DNA of 41,938 nucleotides from JBBIOI01 sp037443425 (GCA_037443425.1 JBBIOI010000014.1:1-41938); one strand, 5' to 3'. Counted from the stretch's first letter, positions 1 through 7,909 are shown. The notes: generated by a model not told the origin, from the letters alone. Numbers and translations are program-made.

Positions 1-87
1 TCACTCCTTCCAACTCGTATTATATAATAGGTAGGTACAGGGTAGAATACGTCGCAATCCCTTATTCATCAGGTCACTCCTTCCAAC
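1..87 (-). CRISPR. Leader-proximal end of a CRISPR array
   Basis: A complete 37-base repeat lies at 51-87. The last 14 bases of the same repeat (TCACTCCTTCCAAC in plus orientation) are at 1-14, with a 36-base spacer at 15-50, so the array continues off the left edge. Read on the minus strand the repeat begins GTTGGAAGG and ends GGGATTGCGAC. Its last eight bases, ATTGCGAC, resemble the 5' handle of type III crRNAs such as ATTGAAAC. This and the cas genes lying to the right indicate that the array is transcribed right to left and that 51-87 is the first repeat. Only one spacer is visible. Confidence 0.9.
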
Positions 88-420
88 CGTGCCTCTCTTT
101 TCTTTTGGTGTATCAACAGGTTAAGACCCCAATTCCGCAGACCCCCAAATAAAATCCTTAAAACCCCTACTCTCTCTGAAAAATTCATCTCCATAATTGC
201 CCCTAACCCTTCGGAATTAAATAATAATTCCATTTTCCGCAGACCTAATTTTCATACATTAAAAATTCTTTTAAATTTCAATAAGTTACAACCCCACTAT
301 CTAACGAAGGGGGTTCTCGCATCGAAAATATAGTCTTATAAAATTATTTTCTTAACAATTGTCATGAAGCCTCTTACGTAATTCTTGCCATGCGCTATAA
401 ACTCCTTTATCATTTCCCAT
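88..420 (-). promoter_or_regulatory. CRISPR leader region
   Basis: This is 333 bases of AT-rich, gene-free sequence between hepT and the first repeat, on the side from which the array is read. It contains an exact 11-base direct repeat, TTCCGCAGACC, at 133-143 and 235-245, spaced 102 bases apart. Several weak AT-rich -10-like boxes lie around 320-345 on the minus strand, but no promoter stands out. The leader role is inferred from position. No convincing coding sequence is seen here. Confidence 0.6.
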
Positions 421-768
421 TTAATGTCCAGGATACTGATGAGACAAAATATTCCTCAATCTTACTAAGTCCGAAAGGCTTTCAGCAAGTTCCTCATCAA
501 TGATATGAAGTTGAAAGAGCTTCTTAAATATATCTCTATATGATTCAGGCAATTCTACGTCCTGGCCAGCAAGAATAATCTTTCCAATATCGATCACTGC
601 ATTTGCGATATTTTCAGATATTCTTTCAACCTCTCTTCTAACTTTCCTGTTTTTAGAATAAGTATCAAAATCTAAACCTTCGTATTCCTCCAAGTCTTGG
701 AGCTCAATTTCTATAAAATCAATCCTTCTCACTATACTGATCTTCTGTATTTCATTTAACAAGATCAT
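421..768 (-). CDS. hepT: HepT-like HEPN toxin (type VII toxin-antitoxin)
   Basis: This 115-residue, mostly helical protein belongs to the DUF86/HepT family. Near its C terminus it carries the HEPN signature R-X4-H-X-Y as R105, H110 and Y112 (RNILSHQY). In studied MntA-HepT pairs, HepT is an RNase-like toxin, and the MntA nucleotidyltransferase neutralises it by AMPylating the tyrosine of this motif. The gene overlaps mntA by 17 bases, so the two are translationally coupled with the antitoxin first. The pair sits between cas2 and the CRISPR leader, which suggests it helps retain the locus. Length and motif fit the family; activity is inferred. Confidence 0.88.
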   Translation of the reverse strand: MILLNEIQKISIVRRIDFIEIELQDLEEYEGLDFDTYSKNRKVRREVERISENIANAVIDIGKIILAGQDVELPESYRDIFKKLFQLHIIDEELAESLSDLVRLRNILSHQYPGH

Positions 769-1177
769 TTTGCTTGCCCCTGTTTAATCTTAACTTTTCT
801 CTTAGACTAAACATATCCGTAAAAGCTTCTTTAAAATCCTCTGCCTCTTGAGAAATGCTAAGCATATAATCTAAATAAGCGCTATAATCATTTATTGCTA
901 TAGCCTTTCCTCTTATCGCAGTATATCCAATAAGAGGTGAAGCTGTATTAAGAACTACAATGTCGAGATCCTTTTTTAGAAGTTCTTCCAACTCCCTCCA
1001 GGTCTTCTTAACAGATTCGTATGAATATTCTGCTTTAAAGTAGATTGCTATATCTATATCAGATTCTCGGAAGCTCTCGCTTCTGACATGAGAACCAAAA
1101 AGAAAGGCAAAAAGAATATCCTTCCTTTTGATAAAATATTTTCTTAATCTCTCAACAATATCATGCTTGGAATCCAT
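752..1177 (-). CDS. mntA: MntA-like minimal nucleotidyltransferase antitoxin
   Basis: This 141-residue protein is a minimal nucleotidyltransferase (MNT). Its GSX10DXD signature is complete: G28-S29, then D40 and D42 (GSHVRSESFRESDID). A further acidic strand, DLDIVVLN, supplies the probable third aspartate. Family members transfer AMP from ATP to the HepT tyrosine and so act as antitoxins. The gene lies just upstream of hepT in the same transcript and overlaps it by 17 bases. A GGTAGGAT ribosome-binding site precedes the ATG. A TATAAT box occurs in the 107-base gap after cas2 (minus strand, about 1268-1273), so the pair may have its own promoter, although no clear -35 is seen. Confidence 0.88.
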   Translation of the reverse strand: MDSKHDIVERLRKYFIKRKDILFAFLFGSHVRSESFRESDIDIAIYFKAEYSYESVKKTWRELEELLKKDLDIVVLNTASPLIGYTAIRGKAIAINDYSAYLDYMLSISQEAEDFKEAFTDMFSLREKLRLNRGKQNDLVK

Positions 1178-1284
1178 TGTTCTATCCTACCTGCCCATCA
1201 AATATAAACTCACCCTTCTTTCAACCTACTCCTATTGATAAGTATTCTCCTTTAATGAAACTGATCTATTATAAAGACAACACC

Positions 1285-1581
1285 TCATACCACCAGATAC
1301 TCCTCATCTTCTTGAAATAATTCACCCTTACCCGAATATTCTACTTCTTTAATACACTTACCACAAAGAATGTAATACCTCACACTATCTTCAATCGGGT
1401 CGATGATTTTGTCTACCCGTTCTTTCATCTTTTCAAACATCTGCCTTTCAAGATTACATTCAAATACACTCTTTAAAACCCGTTCTCCATAGTCTTTCAT
1501 AACCTTGGCCACTTTTGAAAGACGATCTTGGTCACTTATATCATAACTTGCAACTATATGTAAAATATCTTTTTGGTTCAT
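1285..1581 (-). CDS. cas2: Cas2, second tandem copy
   Basis: This is a Cas2 family protein of about 98 residues, the adaptation-complex partner of Cas1. The ferredoxin-like first strand, ILHIVASYDIS, carries the conserved aspartate. It is followed by the family block KDYGERVLKSVFECNL and by RYYILCGKC. An upstream GTG at 1590 would add three residues; the ATG at 1581 starts closer to the first strand as in relatives. It follows the other cas2 after a few bases and has no clear ribosome-binding site, suggesting translational coupling. Residues 3' of the first strand are clearly similar to the preceding Cas2, so this is a divergent tandem duplicate. Confidence 0.9.
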   Translation of the reverse strand: MNQKDILHIVASYDISDQDRLSKVAKVMKDYGERVLKSVFECNLERQMFEKMKERVDKIIDPIEDSVRYYILCGKCIKEVEYSGKGELFQEDEEYLVV

Positions 1582-1593
1582 ATTCAACACTGA

Positions 1594-1869
1594 TTAAATC
1601 AAAATAAATTCATCATCTTCTGTAACTTCACCCCATCCAGAAATCTCTACCCTACCTACACATACCTCGCAAAGTCTATAATATCTCACTCTATCCTTCT
1701 TACGATCAATTATTTTTTCAATCTCAGCTTTCAGCCTTGAATATACATCCTCTTTTAAATTACACTCAAAAACACTCTTCTGAACCCTCGTCCCATAGTC
1801 CTTCAATAAATTCATCAATCTTAAACGCTTTTTGTCATCAACCACATCATATGAAATCATAAAAAACAT
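1594..1869 (-). CDS. cas2: Cas2, first tandem copy
   Basis: This 91-residue Cas2 protein starts MFFMISYDVVDD, with the conserved aspartate at the end of strand 1. It contains KDYGTRVQKSVFECNL and RYYRLCEVC, matching the second Cas2 block for block. Cas2 dimers bridge Cas1 dimers during spacer capture. The gene follows cas1 by 27 bases and precedes the second cas2 by about 12 bases, in one transcript. Its length is at the compact end of the family. Both copies keep the strand 1 aspartate and the CXXC, so neither looks inactivated. Confidence 0.93.
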   Translation of the reverse strand: MFFMISYDVVDDKKRLRLMNLLKDYGTRVQKSVFECNLKEDVYSRLKAEIEKIIDRKKDRVRYYRLCEVCVGRVEISGWGEVTEDDEFILI

Positions 1870-1896
1870 CTCTTTACCCCTTAAAAGCCTATTTAC

Positions 1897-2946
1897 TTAT
1901 CTCAGTGGCATAGGCTGATACTGCTTTTCTTCACCTTTTAAATAACGGGCAAAATGACGAACCTGCTCACGTATACAATCCCTATAGGTTAAATTTTCAC
2001 CACTTAGATGATACTGAACCTTTTGATTTATCTTCCTCTCATACTGGGTAATAAATTTTCTAAATCCTGTATCAGTCAAAATAACTGAAGCCTTTATCCC
2101 AGAGGATTCATCCCCAGAATTATCAATTCTGTCTTCAACTATAGGTCTCTCCTCAAAATCAGATGGACTTAAGACCTTTAAGTTAAATATACTAAGAACC
2201 AGTGTATCTATGATTATTGGTCTCCATTCCTCCATCAAATCGAGTGCAAGCGATGGACGTCCATAATCAATAGAATGTAATGTTCCAAAATATGGATCAA
2301 ATCCAACAAGATTAATTGAAGCAATTAGTTGATTCAAAAGCAGTGTATATCCAAGACTTAAAAGGGCATTAACTGGATCTGTAGGTGGTCTTCTTACACG
2401 CCCCTTAAATTCAAACCCCTCTGCAAGAAGCCCTTTCGAAAAGCCTTCAAAATAAACTGCTGTGCCTTTCCCCTCATAACCACGAAGCGATTCTATATTA
2501 TCAACCTCATCCACTTTTGATATCAGATTTCTTAGAGAAAGAATCTGGTCATCGAGATTGATATCTTCACGGGATCTATTAACCCTCATAAGAAGAGTCC
2601 TGAGATTTGAAAGCTTCCCCTTAACAATTGACTTTGCTGTTTCAAGACAAAAAACTGGGTCCTCCATCTTTCTAAACTGTTCTCTTCGAAGTAAAATATT
2701 TTTCCCAAGCGCACCCTGTAGCCTTCCAAGATACCTCCCACTCCTTGTCATAAAAGCTGTATCAATTCCTTCTTTTAAAAGATGTTGAATAACTGAAGGG
2801 GTTAAAAATATATTCCCAAATAAAACAACTTGCTCGAGTTTAAATAGATGAACTGTCTGGGAAACTTCCCCTTCTTTTTTAATAATAAGACGACCTCCCT
2901 CTTTTGAGATTGTTGTATTTTGTTCAAGCAAATAAAGTATACTCAT
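1897..2946 (-). CDS. cas1: Cas1 integrase
   Basis: This 349-residue Cas1 is the metal-dependent integrase that inserts new spacers. The N-terminal beta domain starts MSILYLLEQNTTISKEGGRL. The helical catalytic domain shows the family blocks around PVNALLSLGYTLL and GFDPYFGTLHSIDYGRPSLALDLMEEWRPIIID, which carry the histidine and acidic metal ligands. The C terminus (QYERKINQKVQY through the LKGEEKQYQPM region) is also typical. The gene starts 8 bases after the primase-polymerase-like gene stops and is followed closely by two cas2 genes. The length is normal and there are no frame breaks. It is not fused to a reverse transcriptase or Cas6 domain. Confidence 0.96.
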   Translation of the reverse strand: MSILYLLEQNTTISKEGGRLIIKKEGEVSQTVHLFKLEQVVLFGNIFLTPSVIQHLLKEGIDTAFMTRSGRYLGRLQGALGKNILLRREQFRKMEDPVFCLETAKSIVKGKLSNLRTLLMRVNRSREDINLDDQILSLRNLISKVDEVDNIESLRGYEGKGTAVYFEGFSKGLLAEGFEFKGRVRRPPTDPVNALLSLGYTLLLNQLIASINLVGFDPYFGTLHSIDYGRPSLALDLMEEWRPIIIDTLVLSIFNLKVLSPSDFEERPIVEDRIDNSGDESSGIKASVILTDTGFRKFITQYERKINQKVQYHLSGENLTYRDCIREQVRHFARYLKGEEKQYQPMPLR

Positions 2947-2954
2947 TTACCAAC

Positions 2955-4667
2955 TTACCCAACTATAGATCTTATCTTTTCATTTAGAATTTTCTTCTCT
3001 TTCTCAAGCTGTTCAATCTTTCTACATACAAAAATATACTGTCTTCTAAGTTCATCCAGTGAAGCATTTTCTTTTTCAACTTTTGATTTATTAAGAAAAG
3101 TATCTGATCTCTTAACCAGATCCGGATCCACATGAATTAAAGGACTTGGATACCCCTCAGCTGGAATTTCGAATAAACAGTTGCATGATAAATAGGCCGT
3201 TCTCTCTGGCATTAACCTCCTTATCTTCGGACAACTTATAGGGCTACCCTTTATTTTCTTTAAAATCTTTTCCACTCTATTTGGTCTGTAATCAGGACAA
3301 GGCTCAAGTATATTATGAATAAGCCTCTTTCCGTCTGGTAAAAATCCTATCGTAAAAAAGATGGTCTTTTTCTCTTCATCTATAAGGCTTCTTCCTGATT
3401 GAGCCTTTAGAATAATATCATTCACCACAGGACATCTCCTCTGAAGATCCTTAATAGCTTCTATGGTCGTAGAAGATAATTCAACTGGCTTCGACCCCTT
3501 TAAAAAAGCCCTGATTTCATCTTGACGTATTCTTCTTACCTTTTTCAGAAAAGCTATCTGGTCCTCATATGAGTTTCCATCATTGTCAATAAACAGACAT
3601 CTTTTCCCTGTACGAGGATTTATCCCCAGAGGAAGCATTACTGGATGATCCTCAAATCCAATTCCAGCTTCCCTGAATCCTATAAGAAAATTGATAGAAA
3701 TGTCCAATGATGGTGATTGAACATAATCAAATATCGAATTCAAAAAACGCTCTGCAAATTCAAAGGGAATAAATTCCTCAAAAAAGAACCAGAGTCGCCT
3801 TTCTCGATCCCCAGGTTTTTCGAGATATGTAAAAATACCCCGTTCCTTTACTCTCTCCCTTATCTCCAAGGCATACTGATGAATATGGTTCTCTGAAATT
3901 GAAAGAAAACCAGTATTTTTTATGTTTGCAAGTAATCTTCTTCGAGGAATCTTTATATTGATTGCACAAAACTTTAGGGTCTTATCAGACCTCAAAGGAT
4001 AAACCCCTATTGTATGCTCTCCATGCAAGTGTTTTAATATTTCACTAAATATTAATCCCTTATCTACATAAATATGAGTGATATCACCTTCAGGGCTAAT
4101 AGTATATTTAGCAAATCCAAATTCTCTTCCCTGAAATAGATTTAAGAAGAGTGATAACTCCCTTTCCTTTAAAATAAGCTCAAAGGTCTTAGGAACAGAA
4201 ACAGATTCTTCTTTTTCAATTTTTGTATTAGAAATAGCTGAAGCTATACCATAATGACCCATCTCCTCATATATCGATGAGAGAACCTTTTTTACTTCAG
4301 GATAGTTCTCAGATAAGGAAATTGTCTTATGAAAATGCTTTATTACCTTCTCCCATGCCCCTTTTTCGTAATAGAGCAATCCCAATCGAAAATGATACTC
4401 TGGGCTTTCTGGATCAAGTGAAATAGCTTGCTCATACGATTCTCTTGCCTGGTGGGACATCCCAAGCTCCTCACACAGCCTTCCCCATTCAAAATGAATA
4501 GCAGGATCCTTTGAAGGAAGTTTTCGTTTAGTAACTATAATCCTCCGTGCCTGCTCCTCATTGCCTTCCTCAAGAAAAGCCCTTGCAAGAGCAATGTGAT
4601 GAACAGGATTGTAGGGATCAGACTTTATTTGGGATTCTATTTTTAGAATTGAATCAAAAACTTTCAT
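2955..4667 (-). CDS. TPR plus CRISPR-associated primase-polymerase-like protein, catalytic motifs degenerate
   Basis: This 570-residue protein has three parts. Residues about 20-125 hold TPR-like repeats. Residues about 160-390 resemble the archaeo-eukaryotic primase (AEP) domain of CRISPR-associated primase-polymerases, with recognisable blocks HLHGEHTIGVYPL, LWFFFEEFIPFEFAERF and LPLGINPRTGKRCLFIDNDG. Residues about 410-510 match a PriL/PriCT-like Fe-S domain with C412, C457, C479 and C495/C497 (PISCPKI, SCNC, EGYPSPLIHV). A predicted coiled coil follows at 531-570. The AEP motif I acids (DxD) are replaced by N237 and K239 in CAINIKIP, and the SxGxH-type motif II block reads GDRERRLW. By recall of the family, catalysis is therefore unlikely. 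The gene sits directly upstream of cas1, suggesting a scaffold or processing role in spacer acquisition. Confidence 0.8.
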   Translation of the reverse strand: MKVFDSILKIESQIKSDPYNPVHHIALARAFLEEGNEEQARRIIVTKRKLPSKDPAIHFEWGRLCEELGMSHQARESYEQAISLDPESPEYHFRLGLLYYEKGAWEKVIKHFHKTISLSENYPEVKKVLSSIYEEMGHYGIASAISNTKIEKEESVSVPKTFELILKERELSLFLNLFQGREFGFAKYTISPEGDITHIYVDKGLIFSEILKHLHGEHTIGVYPLRSDKTLKFCAINIKIPRRRLLANIKNTGFLSISENHIHQYALEIRERVKERGIFTYLEKPGDRERRLWFFFEEFIPFEFAERFLNSIFDYVQSPSLDISINFLIGFREAGIGFEDHPVMLPLGINPRTGKRCLFIDNDGNSYEDQIAFLKKVRRIRQDEIRAFLKGSKPVELSSTTIEAIKDLQRRCPVVNDIILKAQSGRSLIDEEKKTIFFTIGFLPDGKRLIHNILEPCPDYRPNRVEKILKKIKGSPISCPKIRRLMPERTAYLSCNCLFEIPAEGYPSPLIHVDPDLVKRSDTFLNKSKVEKENASLDELRRQYIFVCRKIEQLEKEKKILNEKIRSIVG

Positions 4668-4682
4668 ATCATTTAGTATTAT

Positions 4683-5927
4683 TTAAAACTCAATTTCACT
4701 TTGCCATGGGAATTTAAGGTCTTTAAGAATTTGTCCAAAATTTTGAATTACACATTCAAGTAAAATTCTGGCTTCTCTAAATAGACTTTGACAAGCTTCC
4801 TTTGAGATCGGTTTAGTTCCATGAGCAAGAAATGACTCATTTCTTTGTTTGAGCAGACCTGATATTTTCTTATTTTGAAAAAATATCTCACCCAATGGGT
4901 GACCCAAACCCTGAAGAAGTTCGTAACTTTTCTTAAGCCCAATCTTAATGCGATTATCTAATGGGTCGCGGTTCTCCTCAAAACTTTTCTTTAAATGTTC
5001 TGGAATAGAGTCTTCTGGTACATCTCCGGTCTTAATCCTATAATTTTTCCAAAGAACCATCTGCCCGAGCATTTCAACAAGACGATAGAGCCTGGCTGTT
5101 GCGTCATCAAATTTTCCTTCCGTAAACCGCCGTAAAGCATTATTATAAAGGTCACCAAGCATATCTTCGATAATCTCTTCCCTCTCCTGTGCCTTATAAA
5201 TTACAATTAGCCTTTGTTGGATCTCTTTAGGTATCCTATAAATATCTAATTCCTTTAAATCTCCAGGTATCTTTGACATGTAACCTTCTACACGATTTTG
5301 CATAAATCTGTCCCAATAATCATAAGCATGAGAAACATTGATATATCCATCAAGAAGTCTTATCTCCCATTCATTTAAAAGAGCCCTGTTCACCGAAGTA
5401 AAAACTGAAAGTGCTGAATCAAAACGAAACTGCTTAATTAAATTTTTCCCAATCTCGATCTGCTTATGGGTTAAAATTGTATTGGGCTGAACAGTTATAA
5501 ACATTTCTGTTCCATCCTGAACAATTCCGTTTTTATGTTTACCTGTTATATATTTCAACCCAGCACAACCCCAGGCGACTCCAGCAAGAACCGCCCCACT
5601 TGTCATCGCCTTTGTCCCACTCGTAAAATCAATGGTAATTTCATCTGGAGAATAGCCTCGGACTACTAAAGTCCGTATCCAGTTATTAATCTGGGAATAT
5701 ATGATTTCTATGTTCTCAGGATTCGATAGGATTAAGGTATCCAATTTATCCGGAGGCCAGTTAAGTCCGCTTGCTATCTCTTTTGCAAACTTATTGCTTT
5801 CCTGCGATACAATAAAACCAATAAAATCAGGTGCAGAATCTTTAATTGTTTTTATTAAAGGTCTAACAATATTTATATCCGGCCTTGTCCCTGTCCCCAC
5901 AGTCAATATAAGTAATTTCTTAATCAT
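4683..5927 (-). CDS. CARF-HEPN ancillary RNase, TIGR02710-like
   Basis: This 414-residue protein has an N-terminal CARF (Rossmann) domain. It begins KKLLILTVGTGTRPDI and contains the ligand-pocket motif FTSGTKAMTSGAVLAG around residues 103-117. The helical C-terminal half ends in a HEPN signature R-X6-H (RNESFLAHG) near residue 367. Such proteins are cyclic-oligoadenylate-activated RNases of the Csm6/Csx1 superclass, fed by Cas10. A good ribosome-binding site (AAGGGGG) precedes the ATG. The gene lies after a 376-base gap from csm4 and 15 bases before the primase-polymerase-like gene, so it probably heads a CARF-primase-cas1-cas2-cas2 unit. The family assignment rests on motif pattern and architecture. 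The activating ring size cannot be told. Confidence 0.85.
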   Translation of the reverse strand: MIKKLLILTVGTGTRPDINIVRPLIKTIKDSAPDFIGFIVSQESNKFAKEIASGLNWPPDKLDTLILSNPENIEIIYSQINNWIRTLVVRGYSPDEITIDFTSGTKAMTSGAVLAGVAWGCAGLKYITGKHKNGIVQDGTEMFITVQPNTILTHKQIEIGKNLIKQFRFDSALSVFTSVNRALLNEWEIRLLDGYINVSHAYDYWDRFMQNRVEGYMSKIPGDLKELDIYRIPKEIQQRLIVIYKAQEREEIIEDMLGDLYNNALRRFTEGKFDDATARLYRLVEMLGQMVLWKNYRIKTGDVPEDSIPEHLKKSFEENRDPLDNRIKIGLKKSYELLQGLGHPLGEIFFQNKKISGLLKQRNESFLAHGTKPISKEACQSLFREARILLECVIQNFGQILKDLKFPWQSEIEF

Positions 5928-6303
5928 AAATTCCCCCTTGACTTATGTATAATTCGTGAATTTATATAAAGTAGATATTGACATGCAGGTTACTTTTGAG
6001 AGAAGATCTTACTCTTTTTACCTTCGACAATCACTTCACCAAAATACTGAATTTAAAACTTCACTTCCTCGATAAACCGAGCTTTCTTAACCTTACCTGA
6101 ATTCTTTTTTTCTAATCATATAAAAATATTTGTTTGATAAAATCTTTTGGTTAGTTGAAAACCCTCTATACACCTCTTGCAGATTGAAATCATACCGGCC
6201 TTATTAAAAATAAACATATATGCTGCTCGGAATGACAATCTAGTAAGGACCACCTCAGCTTCGCCTCGCAATTACTATTGAGAATTACTCAATAAATTAA
6301 AAA
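5928..6303 (-). other. Gap where csm5 is expected; no intact gene
   Basis: This is 376 bases between csm4 and the CARF-HEPN gene. No intact reading frame with Csm5 features is present on either strand. On the minus strand a broken frame at 5990-6118 reads GKVKKARFIEEVKF, a stop, then IQYFGEVIVEGKKSKIFSQK and TAA. It looks like the remnant of a small coding sequence of unknown family. A degenerate copy of dispersed repeat A occupies about 6224-6296. A weak promoter candidate for the next gene is TATACA at about 5946-5951 on the minus strand. Confidence 0.6.
6224..6296 (+). repeat. Degenerate partial copy of dispersed repeat A (A4)
   Basis: The segment matches the right half of repeat A: GCTCGGAATGACA, then CAGCTTCGCCTCGCAAT and a terminal ACTCAATAAATT. 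It has more mismatches than the copies at 21711, 23761 and 27330. It lies immediately downstream of csm4. Confidence 0.65.
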
Positions 6304-7194
6304 CTAAACATCAGGGTATTTAATCGGAACAGCAAAGGCATAAGCATAATGAAGAACTTCAGGTTTGGCCGGGGCAATTCCTTCCATAACAATCCTTCCA
6401 TAAAATTCCTTAGGCCTGCTCCCTGTTTTGAATACTGATCCTGTTTTAATCATTAATAAAGGTCTTTTGAAAGGATTACCACAAAAAGTAAATTCTTCAC
6501 CAAGTTTTCCATATTTGATAAAGGTTTTATATAAACCTTCAACCGGATCATTCTGATCTGGACAAAAATTAGAAAGTGCCACAAAACCATCAGGATTGGT
6601 TATTTGTGGAAAATCAAAATCTACTACCTCTTCAATTAAAAATTGTCCTTTCCCAATGGATTTCTTTCGACCAAAACCACTCTTGGAAACTTCTTTTAAA
6701 AGTTGTACTACACGAGTTTTCCATTCATCGGAAACTGCCTTCAAATAAATCGAAATCTCTGGAATGATTATTTCCTTTAGGCTATAAACCCCACCCTCAG
6801 AAAGGGTAGTATTAGTCAAGCGATTAACTATATTATGAGGAACAGAATGTATCTTTAATGGGTCTGTAACCCCAAAACCACTACATTTCTTTCCTTCCCT
6901 TATGGAGTTAAAATCATCAAAATTAATTAATTCAATTCTCTTCCATTCTTTTTTTTCTTCGGGTTTATCAATTATAAAGTCTATTGAAAATGGTTTAGGA
7001 AGTAGTTGATCAGGAAATCCATCTGATATCACAAAAGGCGGGTTACCTCTGATAAAAGGTTCTAAAAAATCTTTCAATGATTTATCTCCTTCTCTATGAG
7101 CAACAGCCCAACATAAATGCCCAAAAATAGTATCAGCCTGGAAAGGTGTCATTATACTTCCTTGGGTTAATAATTTAATTTTATATATTTTCAT
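6304..7194 (-). CDS. csm4: Csm4, Cas5-group RAMP subunit of the type III-A complex
   Basis: This 296-residue Csm4 binds the crRNA 5' handle and contacts Cas10. The N terminus shows the Csm4 pattern TPFQADTIFGHLCWAVAHREGD followed by NPPFVISDGFPDQLLPKPF. The middle has the glycine-rich SGFGRKKSIGKGQF. The C-terminal half has LSNFCPDQNDPVEGLY, KYGKLGEEF and NPFKRPLLMIKTGSVF, all typical of the family. The gene starts 3 bases after csm3 stops. It is the last csm gene of the operon. Normally csm5 follows, but here a repeat remnant does. Length and motifs are intact. Confidence 0.93.
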   Translation of the reverse strand: MKIYKIKLLTQGSIMTPFQADTIFGHLCWAVAHREGDKSLKDFLEPFIRGNPPFVISDGFPDQLLPKPFSIDFIIDKPEEKKEWKRIELINFDDFNSIREGKKCSGFGVTDPLKIHSVPHNIVNRLTNTTLSEGGVYSLKEIIIPEISIYLKAVSDEWKTRVVQLLKEVSKSGFGRKKSIGKGQFLIEEVVDFDFPQITNPDGFVALSNFCPDQNDPVEGLYKTFIKYGKLGEEFTFCGNPFKRPLLMIKTGSVFKTGSRPKEFYGRIVMEGIAPAKPEVLHYAYAFAVPIKYPDV

Positions 7195-7197
7195 AAG

Positions 7198-7896
7198 CTA
7201 ACCTTTTATTTTAATTTTAATAAGGGTTTCTTTTTCTTTTTTACATATATCTCTCCAATCTTGTGGAAAAATTTTCCCGTCGAAATATATATCTTTAAAC
7301 TCAATGTGTCCTGAACCCCTTGTTCCACTTCCACCTAAAGCATCTTGCTCCATTAGATATAATCCCATTGCTAACCAATGGCGAAATGCTTCTTTGTCAT
7401 CTTTCTCAAATATTCTTGCTGATATCTCAAATTGAAACTCAAGTCCTTCTGGAATTCTTTCCATTGGAAAAAGGGCTCTAGTAGCAGCTTTTCCTGTAAT
7501 ACGATCAATCCGGACTCCTGGTTTTTCTTCTAATTCAATTTTCTCAAAAATTTCCTCTGATACTTTCGTTAAATAACAATCACGAAATATTAATCTTGTT
7601 GGTTCACTAGTGGTTTCACTACTTCCACTACCAAAAAGAAGGCATATTTGACATTTTCCACACCAACAGGGCGAACCAGGGTCATTTGGATCTGTTTTAA
7701 CCCGACCATAGAATAATTCCAATAGAAATCGCATTTTACCTTTCAAAGACGAACCAGGTATGTAAGGCAGTTTAGACCGAGGGGATACTAAAACAGGTAA
7801 TGGTTCTCCCCGCTCAGGTTTCTCACCTGTCCCAATGTGTAAACCACTTTTTAATTTAAGAATAGAATTTAAAGTTGCATAATCTTTCAATTTCAT
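7198..7896 (-). CDS. csm3: Csm3, Cas7-group backbone subunit lacking the slicer aspartate
   Basis: This is a 232-residue Csm3. The ATG at 7896 is chosen over an upstream in-frame start at 7992 because an AGGAGG site sits just before it and family homology begins there (MKLKDYATL). Core motifs are present: SGLHIGTG, LPYIPGSSLKGKMR, the zinc-type CWCGKCQIC before LFGSG, RIDRITGKA and the terminal GGSGTRGSGHIEF. Csm3 forms the helical backbone on the crRNA, and in active complexes an aspartate (D32 in Staphylococcus epidermidis) cleaves target RNA every 6 nt. Here the matching block is ERGEPLPVLVSP, with proline at that position, so target-RNA slicing is probably lost. The alignment is from memory of the family. 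Confidence 0.93.
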   Translation of the reverse strand: MKLKDYATLNSILKLKSGLHIGTGEKPERGEPLPVLVSPRSKLPYIPGSSLKGKMRFLLELFYGRVKTDPNDPGSPCWCGKCQICLLFGSGSSETTSEPTRLIFRDCYLTKVSEEIFEKIELEEKPGVRIDRITGKAATRALFPMERIPEGLEFQFEISARIFEKDDKEAFRHWLAMGLYLMEQDALGGSGTRGSGHIEFKDIYFDGKIFPQDWRDICKKEKETLIKIKIKG

Positions 7897-7909
7897 ACAA
7901 GCTCCTCCT

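Noticed and set aside
2955..4667. Reverse transcriptase associated with cas1
   Set aside because: No RT motifs such as YxDD are present; the blocks match the primase-polymerase and PriL-like Fe-S domains instead.
5990..6118. Intact csm5 or small gene in the csm4-CARF gap
   Set aside because: The frame is interrupted by a stop and is too short, with no start codon or ribosome-binding site in register.
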